Assembly: GCA_014529385.2 (NCBI GenBank)
Contig: CM043956.1
Coordinates: forward strand, 65,722,620 to 65,784,619
From: Adiantum capillus-veneris
Taxonomy: Eukaryota; Streptophyta; Polypodiopsida; Polypodiales; Pteridaceae
Direction of reading: 5' to 3'
DNA length: 62,000 bases
How positions within the stretch are numbered: the first letter of the stretch is position 1; each line of letters opens with the position of its first letter. The notes beneath the pieces were generated by a model. It searched no databases. It was not told where the DNA came from and saw nothing but the letters and a program-made list of their open reading frames with translations. Below are positions 9,559-22,137 of this stretch, in pieces. Position numbers and translations under genes: made by a program.

Positions 9559-10722
9559 TGTCATGTGACACATTCAACCCTATGTGTCCGTGGACAAGCT
9601 ACAGCATGACCAGGGTTCTGTTGAGTCAAGTCAGTCTAGAATAGGAAGTGATCTGGCACTTTTGTGAGTCTGTTCGCAGACCGTGTATGTCCAGACACTT
9701 AGATTAGATGCATATCCTCCGGCTGCACACATCATGATCATCAGCATCCCCACCAGAATCCATCAGGGGAATTTTCCAGTGCATTTAATCTATTTTCCCT
9801 ATTTTTGACAGTTTTTACTTATTTATTAAGTGACTTTTGTTGGGAACAAGGTAGGGCAATTTTGCTAACATAATATATAAGCAAACCAGGGCTAGCACTA
9901 TCTGGAAGAAGAAGGAGAGCATCAGGCACTCAAGTGCAGCAGGCCCTTTGGAGACCCTTCTCAGTAAGACGACCCTCACCATAGCCTGGCGTTTTTCAGT
10001 CCTAGAAAGCCAGCATTTTCAGCCCTTACAAGCCAGCGTTTTTGGATCCTTGAACCAGCACTTCAGCCCCAGAAGATAGCGTTTTTGAAGAAGTAGATTT
10101 CAGCCAGCTCCATAGCGATTTCAGCACCAACATACTAGCGTTTTTCAGCCAGCCATAACCAGCGTTTTTATGCATGCTGTCCAGCGTTTTCACACAGAAA
10201 ACAACGTTTCTGCACAGCCCAGATCAGCGCTTTTGGTAGCAGCAAACAGCCGGCTACTTTAGCGTTTTGTACTGTCAAATCAATGTTTTTCAACAAGGCA
10301 AATTCAGCAGACAGAAGAGCAGTCGATTCAGCAAGTCCCAAGCACGATAGACAGCATTGTTGCACATCAAGTTACAGTAGTAGATAGCCTCATCCTCGTC
10401 GTCCACACCGTCAACATCGACCTAGCCATTAAATTTGCATCAACCATTGTACCTGATTGTGCAATCAATAATAGACCATTCTTGCCATCAAGAGTGGGGC
10501 CCTTGGAGGAGGGTTTTACGTCTCTGGTGTCGTATTCTCTTCTCTCACTATCTCTCAGTCTCAGCACCTTCATGCAGTGTCCATTCACTTTGTTTGTGTC
10601 CATTGCACTCTCTCATTAAAGAACGGAAGGCTCTCCCTTCCGTACGTAAAAGGAACCCTTGAGCACAGTTCGGAGCACTCATCTTGAGCAAAGTTCAACA
10701 TTCACTTCCGCTGCACCTTACA
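9559..10722 (+). repeat. 3' LTR of the 7401 element
   Basis: 1164 bp from TGTCATGTGACAC to GCACCTTACA, followed by the target duplication CAACA. It contains a minisatellite of CAGCGTTTTT units (about 9985-10250) and the 3' segment shared in reverse with 622-900. Confidence 0.9.
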
Positions 10723-13700
10723 CAACAATTTAGTTTAGTTGAAATTGAAGAATTTTGTAATCCAATTAGAGCACAATAACCATATCTACGAAATCTTGCC
10801 GGAATACACCTATATGGACTCTTCTAAGGCAAGATCCATGAAACAACTAACTGTATAGCTCCAATCTGCCCCAAAACATGCCAATCAAATATAAATTTTC
10901 CTTTGTAAGCTTCTACAATGAAACCACAATGAAATCAATCTGCCGAACAAGAAAGCCGCCTTGGCGAGTGATATGAGCGAGAACTTCCCACTCTCCTTCC
11001 TCCTCCTCCTCCTCCTCAAGCTCCAAAAATCAATAATAATCACTAAAAAAATCACCCCTTTTCTCCTCCTCTTGCTCATTGTCACAAGGTTGTGAGAACC
11101 ACTAACCTTAAATGTTAGTTTCCTTCCCTTGATTTTCATTAAATTTTTGGGACCCTCTTTTTGAAGTCACAAATGGCCGGACATTGTATGGGCAATGTGA
11201 AACGGCCAATGGCCAAGAGTTTTACCTGTAGTAGTGAAGGCCAGGTCGCCATGAGTTGATCAGGCCAATCGACACTGAAATCTGAGTAGTAAAAGGCTGG
11301 CTGGGCTCTGTTCATAGTCATTTAGGTCCCACGCAATACTTTATAAGCTAGTGGGTACTAGGAAATTAATTGAAATGGGCAGAAGGGACACTTGGCGGTT
11401 CTTGCATAATCTACAAGATAACTCATCTGATGAGGGTACCCAATTTTGAAAGAGGAGGCTGATTTTTTCCTCATTATGAAGCCTACAATGTGTGTGTGAG
11501 TAGTGGGTGCATGTTTACAGCTTTAATGGGAAGCTTGCCTTCTCTATTCTATGTAGCACGATGATTCCGCTCTCATGCACCTCTCCCCTTTTGAATACAG
11601 AAACGTGATGCCCAGCTCAAGGGCTACTCATTTGTATGTACAGTTGTGTGGGTTTATGCGTGATTGTTGAGGCAAGAGCCTCTTGCACAAATACAGGATT
11701 AGCTAATTCTAGTCCCCCGCAGGTGCTGTTTGATTCAGAGAGATTTCATGCAAGAAATCTCGTCCAAATCAAAGGGCAAATAACCCTATAGGGCAGGAGC
11801 TCGAGGGCTTGCTACGGATGCGACAACACGCTAAACGGAGCCCAAAACAGTGATTTACAGCCTGCTGTGTTTTTGTAGGTTTAGGGTTTTGACCCTTTTT
11901 GATCCCTAATAGTCCTAGGAGCTTCGCGGAAGCTAGGGAACTGCGAAATAGGTGATCTGGTGCATTTTAGAGGCGAAAAATAGAGATTTCAGCGTGCTGT
12001 ATTTTCTTGCCAGGTTTGTCAAAATGCTCTAATGCGTGCGGGAAGTCACCTACTTCTACTGTAGTTATGTTGCCAAAATTGGGCTAGAGTAGGCCATTTG
12101 CAGCCCAATAAAAGAGGACCAGCTCATAGAAATTTACAGGTTTTCTCCAAATTTTAATTGAATAAGGAAACATTGGAAGGGGCGCTGACCTTTGCTGCTA
12201 GTGGAGTGTCAATGTCTACTTGAGAGCAGTCTAGGTTCCAAGTCATGGTTTGTTTGAAGTGTTGAATTCCAGTCTCAAGTTTACTCGTGAAGTTCCTTTG
12301 TGTCGTAAAGTTAATCAAGTAAAGATCGGGTGAAAGCCCTCTATAACATGCGAACCCTTCGTATTTTTCCACAAGGAACAATCACGATTCCGTAATTGTC
12401 CCCTCTTTTAAGCATGAAGAATCCCTTGCGGGAAGTAGCCAATGAAAGGGCCAGCCGCTTGGGTGTGAACATCCCCAATGCAAGGTTCCAACAACCACCA
12501 CCAACGGCAATGCGCTGTTGACGGCCAGCGTAGAGACCGCCACCGACAACACACGTGCGTGCCCCCCCCCCCCTCCGGGGCAGAGGGGACAACTTGATGC
12601 ATAGATCCGCCATAGCTAAGAAAGGAAGCTCTGTCAAGGGGTATCTCCCTCTTGTGATGCCATTAAGTAGCTCCTCAACCTTTATATATAGCTTGGAAAG
12701 TTAAGTTTGAAATTCCATGTGGGATATCTTGACACTCCCTATTAAGTAGCTCCTCAACCTTTATATATAGGTTGGAAAGTTAATTTTGAAATTCCCATGT
12801 GGGATATTGTGGCATTGGGCCCCGAAGCCCAAAACTTCGGCCTTGGCCTTGCCAATATCGACCGTAGCGTTTGAATTGACCTGCATCTGATCGATTTTCG
12901 TGTACATAACAATTGATACATCATTTCTCCACAAAATGTGATTTCAAAAATTAATGCAATTAACCCTCATAAATGAAATTGTTTTCATTGTGAATCCGAT
13001 CAAAATCCCTTTCCAAGTAGGATCTTTGCCATACATTCGAAGCAAATGCCGTCGTCTTTAATCACCAATATCGAACCATAGTCTGAGCAAGAAGCAAAAT
13101 GGAATCTTTATCTCGACTTTTAACCCGTGTGGCATGCCAACGGTGGTCCAAAGACACTTCCGGATGTCTCTTTTGAGGAGTGGGTCACTATGTGTCAACA
13201 TGTTTTTCCTGTAGATGTCACGAGGACGTCAAATATTCTTTGGTCCACATAGAGTACCCATGATCAGATTCAGAGTGCGGGTTAGAGGGTTTCTTTTTGG
13301 AGGAGGGAGGTTGTCTATGATACCATATGGGAGCAGATGTGGGTTGAGGCCAGCTACTTCATGGATATTAGGCAATGTGCAGATTTGTCTGAGAGTTAGT
13401 TAAGTGTGGCCTTGGGGAAGTTGGTTTGATCAGAGAGATGTGCATCTTGGTACCTTGCGTTGGCTTTTGTGGTGGATGACGATTGGGTGCCTTCCGGCTC
13501 TTTACAGTATGGCTGTGCCGTAGATCTTCATCCTTTCTTTAAGGTGTAACATTAGGACATGCTAGAGTGGATGCGGATGATTTTGAAGGCACAGCCCCAA
13601 GGGTTTCATAGTCCCTTGTGCTGCCACAGGAGGCTTTTTACAACAGATACTATATATTAGCCAGATTGCTAGCATTGGACATTGTGGTTTTCGCTACATC

Positions 13701-14007
13701 AGTGAGGAGGTCAAAGATTTGGACAGATTTGTGTAGGCTTATCCACAACAAGAGAGCTTCATTATCACTTTTTGATTATCTTGTGGGTGACTACCATGGG
13801 TCTATACCTTGCACTTTACGTCAAGGGTGAATCTGGGCTTATCCTGGATTCATCTAGGTATATATATATATATCTTTATCCATTGATGCATTATGTGGTT
13901 TGTTTGGGATTTTTTCGTTTTATCTTATTATATATTTCCCATATTTCTTGTATATGGACCTATGATCATGTTTATGTAATGCAAAGAGTCATAAGTCCCA
14001 TTTTGTG

Positions 14008-14010
<3 letters not shown>
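10723..14010. other. 3.3 kb without a recognisable gene
   Basis: Both strands hold only short open frames with no motif I can support. There is a C-run with GGGG complement near 12559-12577, a TCC-rich patch near 10995-11020, and a tandem duplication at 12661-12815. A stretch near 12166-12195 (GGAAACATTGGAAGGGGCGCT) faintly resembles the LTR core of the Ty3 elements and may be an old LTR scrap, but no LTR ends are visible. Confidence 0.6.
12661..12815. repeat. Tandem duplication of about 80 bp
   Basis: Two adjacent units share AAGTAGCTCCTCAACCTTTA, TATATAG(C/G)TTGGAAAGTTAA and CATGTGGGATAT. The second copy is followed by a GGCATTGGGCCCC stretch. No coding content. Confidence 0.85.
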
Positions 14011-14998
<988 letters not shown>

Positions 14999-15344
14999 AT
15001 CTCAATTAATATCTCAATTACGTTATCTCAATTAATATACAGTCGTGGGTTCTGCAACACATAGTAGTGAGCTTCATGCACACACACCGTCGCGCACACT
15101 AATCACATTGCAGATATGAGAGTAGGAGCGTGTTAGCATCGAGGAGCTCTCCGCGTCGTCGCAAGCAATGCAAGCCGAGGACCACATCGCGAGCCCGCCT
15201 GCTACGAGGCTTATTTGGTCGTAAGTACCTCAAACGACATCCGTTCTGAATGATCAAGTAGTCGTTAGAATCAGGGCGAGAAGCTCTTCGTGTTGATGTC
15301 TTTGTAGATCAGTTCCGGACACTTTGGAAATTGCTGTTTTGAGT

Positions 15345-15345
<1 letters not shown>
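14999..15345. other. Unassigned spacer between LINE copies
   Basis: Contains three AT(A/C)TCAATTA-type repeats (15000-15045) and otherwise unique sequence. No open frame or motif is supported. Confidence 0.5.

Positions 15346-15426
<81 letters not shown>
15346..15426. repeat. (GA)n microsatellite, tail of LINE copy A2
   Basis: About 40 GA units directly abutting the GAAATGAAATGAATGAAATG end of the 3' UTR. In LINE sense it is a (TC)n tail. There is no poly(A). Confidence 0.95.
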
Positions 15427-15429
<3 letters not shown>

Positions 15430-15619
15430 GAAATGAATGAAATGTTATATTAACGTCTTCAAAAGGCCAAAGTGACCTATGAGACCAGAAAGTTACAATG
15501 TGGTGGATCTGATACAAAGTAAGAGTAACAAGATGACAAAATGACAAAATAAAACACTATGGAATCCTAAACTGCTAGGTGTGGACTAAGCATCTAAACA
15601 ACTAGCTGGGATGGGTAAA

Positions 15620-18600
15620 TCACAGGAGATCCAGCATCGGTTGCTGGCGGATCTCATCAATCTCCTCCATCGTCAGTAGTCTAACCGGGCGTCGTGCATG
15701 TCGAGCCAAAGTGATCTGAATCCTCTGATGCAGCCTCCGTCGATGCTGTGTAGTCCTCCGCAGTCGTGGGCGTCTGGATCTCCCTAGCTCAGTCGCTCGG
15801 TCGATTAGTATGCCTCTGGTGTAAAGCGACGGGCTCTGCTGTGGTAGTAACTCCTCTGGGTGTCTAGTGGCAGCTCTAAAGAAGTCTGTGATCTGTCTCT
15901 AAGACTGGCTAGCCTCTCCTCTCATCAGGCTCTCTCTGTGTCTGCGCTGCTCGAGCAAAAACAAACCCAGGCATCTCTGATCCTCGTACCGCATGACTCT
16001 AGCGAAAGGTCCAAAGCCCTCTCTGAACAAGCAATGGAAGCGGCCTCGTATCTCGTAGTAGACGGGGCAGTGGCATGTGTAGTGCAACTCTGTCTCAGGC
16101 TCGATGTCACATAGGGGGCATGTCCTGGCCTCTGCTAGTATTCCGTTGTATCTCCCGGTCTCGATCCGCAGCTGGTGTGAAGATGTGCGAATCTGGCCAA
16201 TAGCACATCGTATTCCATGAGACAAGCGGGTGTTCATGTAGCTGGGCCTCGTCACAAAACCATCCTCCGTAAGCTGGAGGAGATGCTCTCTGTAGAAAGC
16301 CATCTTCGTGCCTAGCTCTTGTGCTGGTTGTATCCATGTCCTCTTGGTGTCTAGCTGAGTCAAATCTTGGCGAATGAGCCTGGTTACCTCGGACTGTGTA
16401 AGAGTCAGAGAGGGCGCATCCAGTGAGTACTGGAAGGGGGGCAATCTGTCTATGCTGAACCCATGCATCTGAAACCATGATGTCATCTCCCCGTACCAGC
16501 ATGCTGTATCTCCTTGCATGGCTAACTGTCGAGAGGACTCAAGTGCAAGGCGTGCATATCTGTCTTTGGGAAGTTCCCATATGCGGTGCATGAAGGAGAC
16601 AGATCTGGTGAGCGCCTCAACCACCAGTGGGGGGGCAGCTAGCTCTGCTCGTACAATAGCACGTGGTACTGAAGCCTTGGCTCTAATGAGCCGTGAGATC
16701 ATAGAGACCAGAGGCTTCTCCATGTCCCCCCATCCATCCCTGCGGCCCGTCCTCCCATGATGATCCAGTGAAGGTCCCCAAATCTCAGCTCCATAAAGCA
16801 ATGCAGAAGCCACCAGAGTGTCAAAGAGCCAGAGCTTCGTCCGAGGCTCCTGAAACTGAACCTGTGAACACATCCTTTCCAATCTACCCAATGCTGCATG
16901 GGCTCTGGTCAATCTAGTCTTTGCTGCCCTCCTTAATGAAAATGCTGCCCACTAAAAACCACTCCAAGGTAAGTGTAAGCATCTGTATACTCCACCTTCT
17001 CCTGGCCGTATGTGAAGGCAGGTGCTGATCTCCTAATCCACTGTGGGGTGGTATTAAATACCATGACCTTGGTTTTACCAAGGTTTACAGACAGACCACT
17101 TTCTTGGGCAAACCTATGGAAAGCATCCAAGTGACGTTGCATCCCCTCCGGAGAGTCGGAGATCAACACAATATCATCAGCATATAACAATAGTGGAATC
17201 CATGTCCCTGCCAGCTGTGCACCTCTATCACCATCTCTCTCAATGTAGTCAGAAGCCTCATCTACATACATACCAAATAGAGTAGGAGAGAGCGGGCAGC
17301 CCTGCTTCACCCCAATAGTGGAGTAAACCGGTGTGGATAGACCCTCTGGGGTGTGTACATGCCCCACTACTGACCTGTATAATGCCATGACCCCCCAAAT
17401 GAGCTCTTTGGGTACTCCCATCTGCTGTAATCTGCGCATCAATCTAGCTATGGGCACTGTGTCAAATGCTTTGCGGAAATCCACAAAGCTACAATAGATC
17501 CGTCTCCCATGCGCTCTGCCCTCCTCAATGATGGCTCTGAGTGTCAAGATATGGTTCAGAGTAGAAAAACCCCTCCTGAAACCTGCCTGCCCGGCTGCGC
17601 GTATCCCCTCCCTCTCTGCCCATCTACTCAGCTGCTGCTCAAAAATAGATGCGTACAACCATGCCAATGTGTGTCCATTCATGATAGTGCGATAGTTCCC
17701 ACGCTCCATGGGGTCTCCCGACTTGAAGATGGGTACAATAGTAGATAGGCTCCAAGTATCAGGCAAGCCCTCACACATGGCACGGTTAAACATAACCGCT
17801 AGAAGCTCTGCTAGTAAATCTCTGGCATGCGTGAAATGCTCAGCCACTAGGCCATCATGATCATATGCTCTCCCAGTCCTCATCCTGTCAATGGCCTTCC
17901 TCACCATCTTAGCGGTGAAAAAAGCACATGTGTGTGGGCATGGATCGGGGGGGGGGGGTCGGGAAGGGGGGGTTGCTGAGGAACTGTGTACAAAGATGAT
18001 GCATACTGGCCCCACGCCTCTGTAGAAGTGATGGCAGGGGGGGTGGAGTGCTCATGAAAGAGCCTCCATGCCTCACATGAGTCCGGACTCAAGAATAGCT
18101 GGTATAGATCCTGCTCTAGCCGAGCCCAAAAAGTCCTCTTCTTCCGCCGCACTAGGCGTCGGAAGTCAATCTGTGACTGCCTATGAGTGATGTCCCCCAA
18201 AAGCACCTCCTTCTGAAGTCTAGCTCTAGTGTCCCGGCATTCCTCATCATACCAGCTGTTCTGGGGCATGCTTCCCGAACGGCTTTCTGCTCAGGCTGGG
18301 TATGTGGGTATGCCTCTGCTGCTGCATCATGTAGTGTCTGTGTCAGTATAGTAGTAAGCTCCTCCAGAGGTCGCCATGGATCCTCTGTGCACAGGCGTCT
18401 GTAGATCCCATCTATGTATACAGAGTCCGTCTCCCGTGTAAAGGTGTAGCGAGTAGGGGCTGCTGCCCGTCGCCTGTGTGCTACACTAAACTGAAAAGAA
18501 ATGGTCAGCGACACAAGAGCATGATCCACTGCCACACCAACAGGTCTGGGTCCAACCGTAAGGTCCTGGATACTAGAGATGAGGCTCGGCTGTGCCATGA

Positions 18601-19498
18601 CATAATCCATTGTGCTGGCTCCATGTCTGTGTGGAAAGCACGTAAAACCCCCAGCAGTGGGAAATCTCTGTAGGCCATTCAAGATGACCAATCCATGTGC
18701 AGTCCCCATGTCTATCAAGTGTCGTCCATACTCAGTGTGTTCTCCATCCTGTGATAGTCTGGATAGGCCCGTCTGTGCAACATCCAACTCTCTCAGCATC
18801 TCCTCTGAAGTATCATAAAATAATGTCTGATGATGGGCAGTCCTAGCATTGAAATCCCCTAGCAGTGTGTGGAAAGCACGTAAAACCCCCAGCAGTGGGA
18901 AATCTCTGTAGGCCATTCAAGATGACCAATCCATGTGCAGTCCCCATGTCTATCAAGTGTCGTCCATACTCAGTGTGTTCTCCATCTTGTGATAGTCTGG
19001 ATAGGCCCGTCTGTGCAACATCCAACTCTCTCAGCATCTCCTCTGAAGTATCATAAAATAATGTCTGATGATGGGCAGTCCTAGCATTGAAATCCCCTAG
19101 AATGATGATGTCACCATCTCTAGAGAACTCCCATATGTCATCATCCAGAATAGAGAAGGGGGATTGTCCTCTGGGTGGTGCATACACTGACGTACTCGGG
19201 GGAAAGTAGCAAATAGCTAAAGGCCTGTCTCCACTCTCAATCTCACCCACATGTACCTAGCTTGCTCATCCCTGCGGGCTATATGTATCAATGGCTGCAA
19301 CTCCTCCCTGAATAACACTGCCACTCCTCCTGAGCCCCGCCCTCTGTGCTCTGATCGTGTCTCCTGTCTACAGGCTGTCTCCCATCTATATCCACTAATA
19401 TGAGGCATAGATTGCCCCGGTGCCTGATGTGTCTCAGAGTAGAAGACGATGTCTCTTCCCGTAAAACTATCCTCAAAGGCACCCACATCAAGGCGCAT
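15620..19498 (-). pseudogene. LINE A2 ORF2: endonuclease-reverse transcriptase, broken
   Basis: From an ATG at 19498 (MRLDVGAFEDSF) the minus strand encodes an apurinic-type endonuclease (E in SETHQAPG, GDFNART, DHALV), a reverse transcriptase (GQAGFRRGFSTL, FRKAFDTVP, GVKQGCPLSP, YADDIVLISDSP) and a zinc-knuckle-like CPLCDIEPETELHYTCHC. The frame is broken near 19230, by a 238-bp tandem duplication at 18628-19103, near 18200, near 17920 and near 16925. A TAG (15899-15901) replaces the glutamine that begins the PCNA-box-like motif in the other copies; RQITDFF still follows. Family members use this protein for target-primed reverse transcription; this copy cannot. Confidence 0.88.
18628..19103. 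repeat. 238-bp tandem duplication in LINE A2
   Basis: Units 18628-18865 and 18866-19103 are near identical and encode the endonuclease segment from the HHQTLFYDTSEEMLRE part to the FTCFPH part. 238 is not divisible by three, so the duplication shifts the frame and must post-date activity of this copy. Confidence 0.9.
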
Positions 19499-19555
19499 AG
19501 ATCCATTGCAATTCTAGGTGGCAACTTTGAGTGTGGTCCCATAGGTCTCGCACCG

Positions 19556-20626
19556 TCATGTGGAGCGCCGCACTATAATCACCACTCGGCCATCTCTGTA
19601 GAAGGCCGTCTTTCCCTTCTCCCTTGCCGCTTGAATCTCTGACATTACCTCTCTCATATGCGTCAGCTGTGTGAGAGTGAGGTTATCTCCAAGGAATATG
19701 CCCGTTTTCTTTAGTGTAGGGCGCTTCTTCAAGAAGTCCTTCTTTGCCTCCATGGTTGGAAAACGGATGATTAAAGCTCTCCCCTTTGACGTCTCCCCAT
19801 TGCCTTGTGTCTTCTTCCCTACCCTCCACGCCTTTGTATGAGTAGCGTCACTACCCATCATGCGGAGAAGTTCTTCAACTTCCCCTTCCACATCATCTCG
19901 GTCTATTAGACCGGTTACTCTTATATGCAATGCTCTAGTTTTCCTTCGCTGTTCTTCCTCTAGAGTCATGTTGATGATTGTAGGAGTGGGGACGGATGTG
20001 GTTTCTTTCCCTTTCCCTTTCTTAGCGACTTCTATCCATTTCTCGGCCTCATCCGCCTTCTTCTATGTCTTCGTGATCACATCCATCCACGAAGATGTCT
20101 TTACCACCTTCTGTTTCTCCTCCTCTGTGATCATCCGTACCTGCTCCTTGATGACCTTGATCTCGTCTATCACCGAGGGCTGAAATTCCCCTTCTTTCAG
20201 TCCACTGCTTACCCTATCCGCAAGTTCTTGCTTGAGGGTTGTGACCTCTTCTCTAAGTGCCTGTGAATCCGCCTTAAATGCTTGTAGCTTTGCGTGCAAG
20301 TCCTCTTTCTCCTTCTTCCACTGCGCGCTTTCATTAAGAAACATTTGAAGAAGGTTGGCCTTCTCTTTCCACCATCCCTCCGTCTCTGCTTTCCATTCTT
20401 TCATCTCCCTTTCCATTTGTGTTATCCGCTTGTTTGTAAGCGCAAAGGTTGCCTTCGTATGGGGCTTACATATCGGCGAAATGATCATGGCCTCCATTGG
20501 CGAAGTGCTCATGGCCGCCACTGGCAAAGCGCTCATGGCCTCCATTGGCGATGCGGATATAGCTCGATGCTCTGGCTCGGCTGAGTCCATGCGGGCAGGG
20601 CACACTAGAAACCTATCCAAAAACAA
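19556..20626 (-). pseudogene. LINE A2 ORF1: coiled-coil nucleic-acid-binding protein, one in-frame stop
   Basis: The first half (20626-20063) has a repeated SPMEAM/LPVAAM stretch, then a long heptad-rich, charged helix (KRITQMEREMKEWKAETEGW to VKTSSWMDVITKT), which looks like a trimer- or dimer-forming coiled coil. A TAG follows, then the same frame continues through a Lys-rich linker to LHIRVTGL, RALIIRFP, KKTGIFLGDNLT and AAREKGKTAFYRDGRVVI. The second half resembles the RRM plus C-terminal domain layout of L1 ORF1p RNA-binding proteins. The start may be the second Met at about 20593. The stop lies 57 bp upstream of the ORF2 ATG. Family assignment by layout is inference. Confidence 0.7.
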
Positions 20627-20740
20627 GGATAGGCGAGCGAGGGTGTATCCTCCTCAGCTCGGCAAACCCCCCGATGCGGGTGTATACATCAATTCAGTCC
20701 ACTACGGGCGTAAGCCACCGAGGCAACTCAAATGAAGACC

Positions 20741-21835
<1,095 letters not shown>

Positions 21836-21888
<53 letters not shown>
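21836..21888. repeat. (GA)n tail of LINE copy A4
   Basis: About 26 GA units between the truncated copy A3 and the 3' UTR of A4; a (TC)n tail in LINE sense. Confidence 0.95.
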
Positions 21889-21891
<3 letters not shown>

Positions 21892-22137
21892 GAAATGTTA
21901 TATTAACGTCTTCAAAAGGCCAAAATGACCTATGAGACCAATCAGTTACAAAATAGTGAATCTAATACCATGTCTGGGTACAAAAGAACTAGAAAAGAAC
22001 TAGAAGTGGAACAAAATACTACTACTACTACTACAATCTAAAACTACGTGGGTGTAGCAGCTGATACAATAGGTACCCGGTAAACTGGATGTAACAGTGT
22101 GTGAAACAAAGATGGAAGAAATGGTGAGGATCCATCC

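Larger units (their letters stand above)
7401..10722 (+). mobile_element. Deleted LTR retrotransposon with CAACA target duplication
   Basis: The 5-bp sequence CAACA occurs at 7396-7400 and 10723-10727. The left end (7401-7829) matches the first 430 bp of the 3' LTR (9559-10722). The rest of the 5' LTR, the PBS and all of gag-pol upstream of the residual 3' coding part are gone. A purine tract GAAAAGGAGGGGA precedes the 3' LTR. The LTR belongs to the same family as 622-1836 but in the opposite direction. A MITE (8825-9332) inserted later into the interior. Confidence 0.88.
15346..20740 (-). mobile_element. Long but broken LINE copy A2 (family A)
   Basis: On the minus strand the order is a GC-rich 5' region with a poly-G run (20791-20811 as C, just upstream), ORF1 (20626-19556), ORF2 (19498-about 15620), a 3' UTR with the family stem-loop, then a (TC)n tail (15346-15426 as GA). 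It is the most complete copy of the family in length, but carries stops, frameshifts and a 238-bp internal duplication. The exact 5' end is not determinable by eye. Confidence 0.85.

Noticed and set aside
12166-12195. Old Ty3 LTR scrap
   Set aside because: Only one short match to the LTR core; no ends, PBS or PPT nearby.
12341-12637. Minus-strand 98-codon open frame
   Set aside because: Gly-rich part comes from a CCACC/C-run patch; nothing supports coding.
13772-13990. Possible gene start upstream of the AT tract
   Set aside because: Open frame runs only into the microsatellite and shows no conserved motif.
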